From: Fodinibius sp964490705
Lineage (GTDB): Bacteria; Bacteroidota; Rhodothermia; Balneolales; Balneolaceae
Direction: 5' to 3'
Assembly (NCBI GenBank): GCA_964490705.1
Contig: CAZBCG010000019.1
Coordinates: 1-43,710, forward strand
DNA length: 43,710 bases
The notes beneath the pieces were generated by a model, which saw only the letters and a program-made list of their open reading frames with translations, was not told the DNA's origin and made no database searches. Shown one piece after another: positions 43,446 through 43,710 of the stretch (positions are counted from its first letter, which is position 1; each line of letters begins with the position of its first letter). Position numbers and translations under genes: made by a program.

Positions 43446-43643
43446 ATGCCCAAGATGAAAACACATAGTGGGGCTAAGAAGCGCTTTAAGAAAACCGGTT
43501 CCGGTAAGTATATGCGCAAAAAAGCCGGAAAGGCTCATATCCTCACAAAGAAAACAAGCAGAAAGAAGCGAAAACTCGGCAAAGTTACTGAGGTTAATGA
43601 AACCCAGAAAGACAGCGTCGAGCAAATGCTTCCCTATAGCTAA
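43446..43643 (+). CDS. rpmI: Ribosomal protein bL35
   Basis: A 65-residue basic protein of the large subunit. It starts MPKMKTHSGAKKRFKKTGSGK and holds the typical KAHILTKKTSRKKRKLGK stretch. Start and length match the family. AAAGG lies before the ATG. It sits between infC and rplT in the usual order. Confidence 0.97.
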   Translation: MPKMKTHSGAKKRFKKTGSGKYMRKKAGKAHILTKKTSRKKRKLGKVTEVNETQKDSVEQMLPYS

Positions 43644-43676
43644 TTAATAAATATCAACTCTTAAACATTAGACAAA

Positions 43677-43710
43677 ATGCCACGTTCAAGAAATAAGGTG
43701 GCTTCCCGTC
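43677..43710 (+). CDS. rplT: Ribosomal protein bL20, 5' end only
   Basis: The first 11 codons (MPRSRNKVASR) before the right edge of the window match the start of L20 (MPRSVNHVASR in relatives). It starts 33 nt after the rpmI stop, in the expected place of the infC-rpmI-rplT cluster. Confidence 0.9.
   Translation, partial: MPRSRNKVASR

Overview
The window looks like a chromosomal segment of a Gram-negative bacterium of the Balneolota/Rhodothermota branch of the Bacteroidota group, probably a Balneolaceae-type halophile or marine heterotroph. The reasons are indirect: moderate GC, acidic proteins, lipoboxes and Bacteroidota-type -7 boxes (TAnnTTTG), a MutL without a clean endonuclease motif, a HisKA_2 kinase with many PAS domains, and the gene set itself. 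No rRNA, tRNA, CRISPR array, phage or intact insertion sequence was seen. Placement is inferred from protein flavour, not from a database search.

Region 1 (1-4.0 kb): the 5' part of a tRNA-queuosine mannosyltransferase-like gene, mutL with a TTG start, a small basic membrane protein, then icd (NADP-isocitrate dehydrogenase) closed by a strong bidirectional terminator. Region 2 (4.0-8.3 kb, minus strand): an apparent five-gene operon running ECF sigma factor, membrane anti-sigma-like protein, recO, HtrA protease, LPP20-like lipoprotein. It links an envelope stress circuit with a recombination gene, and a hairpin covers the recO start codon. uvrC lies upstream.

Region 3 (10.6-19.6 kb): a secreted GH3 beta-glucosidase; a translationally coupled DUF3311 / sodium:solute symporter / RluA pseudouridine synthase set; a carboxyl-methyltransferase-like enzyme; an orphan anti-sigma-like protein; rmuC. 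Region 4 (19.6-24.2 kb): a 0.9 kb gene-free stretch of short palindromic repeats, a three-domain fasciclin lipoprotein, a CaCA cation antiporter, a zinc-ribbon protein and a VOC protein. Region 5 (24.2-31.7 kb): FrnE/DsbA-like oxidoreductase, PD40 propeller lipoprotein, MltB-type lytic transglycosylase, a matrixin-like protease with a coiled-coil insertion, TlpA-like thioredoxin, cupin, YdjM-like membrane protein and CvfB.

Region 6 (31.7-35.3 kb): two well-supported tiny genes (49 and 35 aa), an aldo/keto reductase, and a SatD/DUF3307-type pair whose promoter region carries three TGGTTTAA boxes exactly 29 bp apart. This is the best candidate here for a poorly described regulatory system. Region 7 (35.3-43.7 kb): a UPF0182 membrane protein, a five-PAS sensor kinase, and the thrS-infC-rpmI-rplT translation cluster, in which infC appears to start at an AUC codon. 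Most of the window is ordinary housekeeping sequence; the interest lies in gene starts, leaders, operators and small genes.
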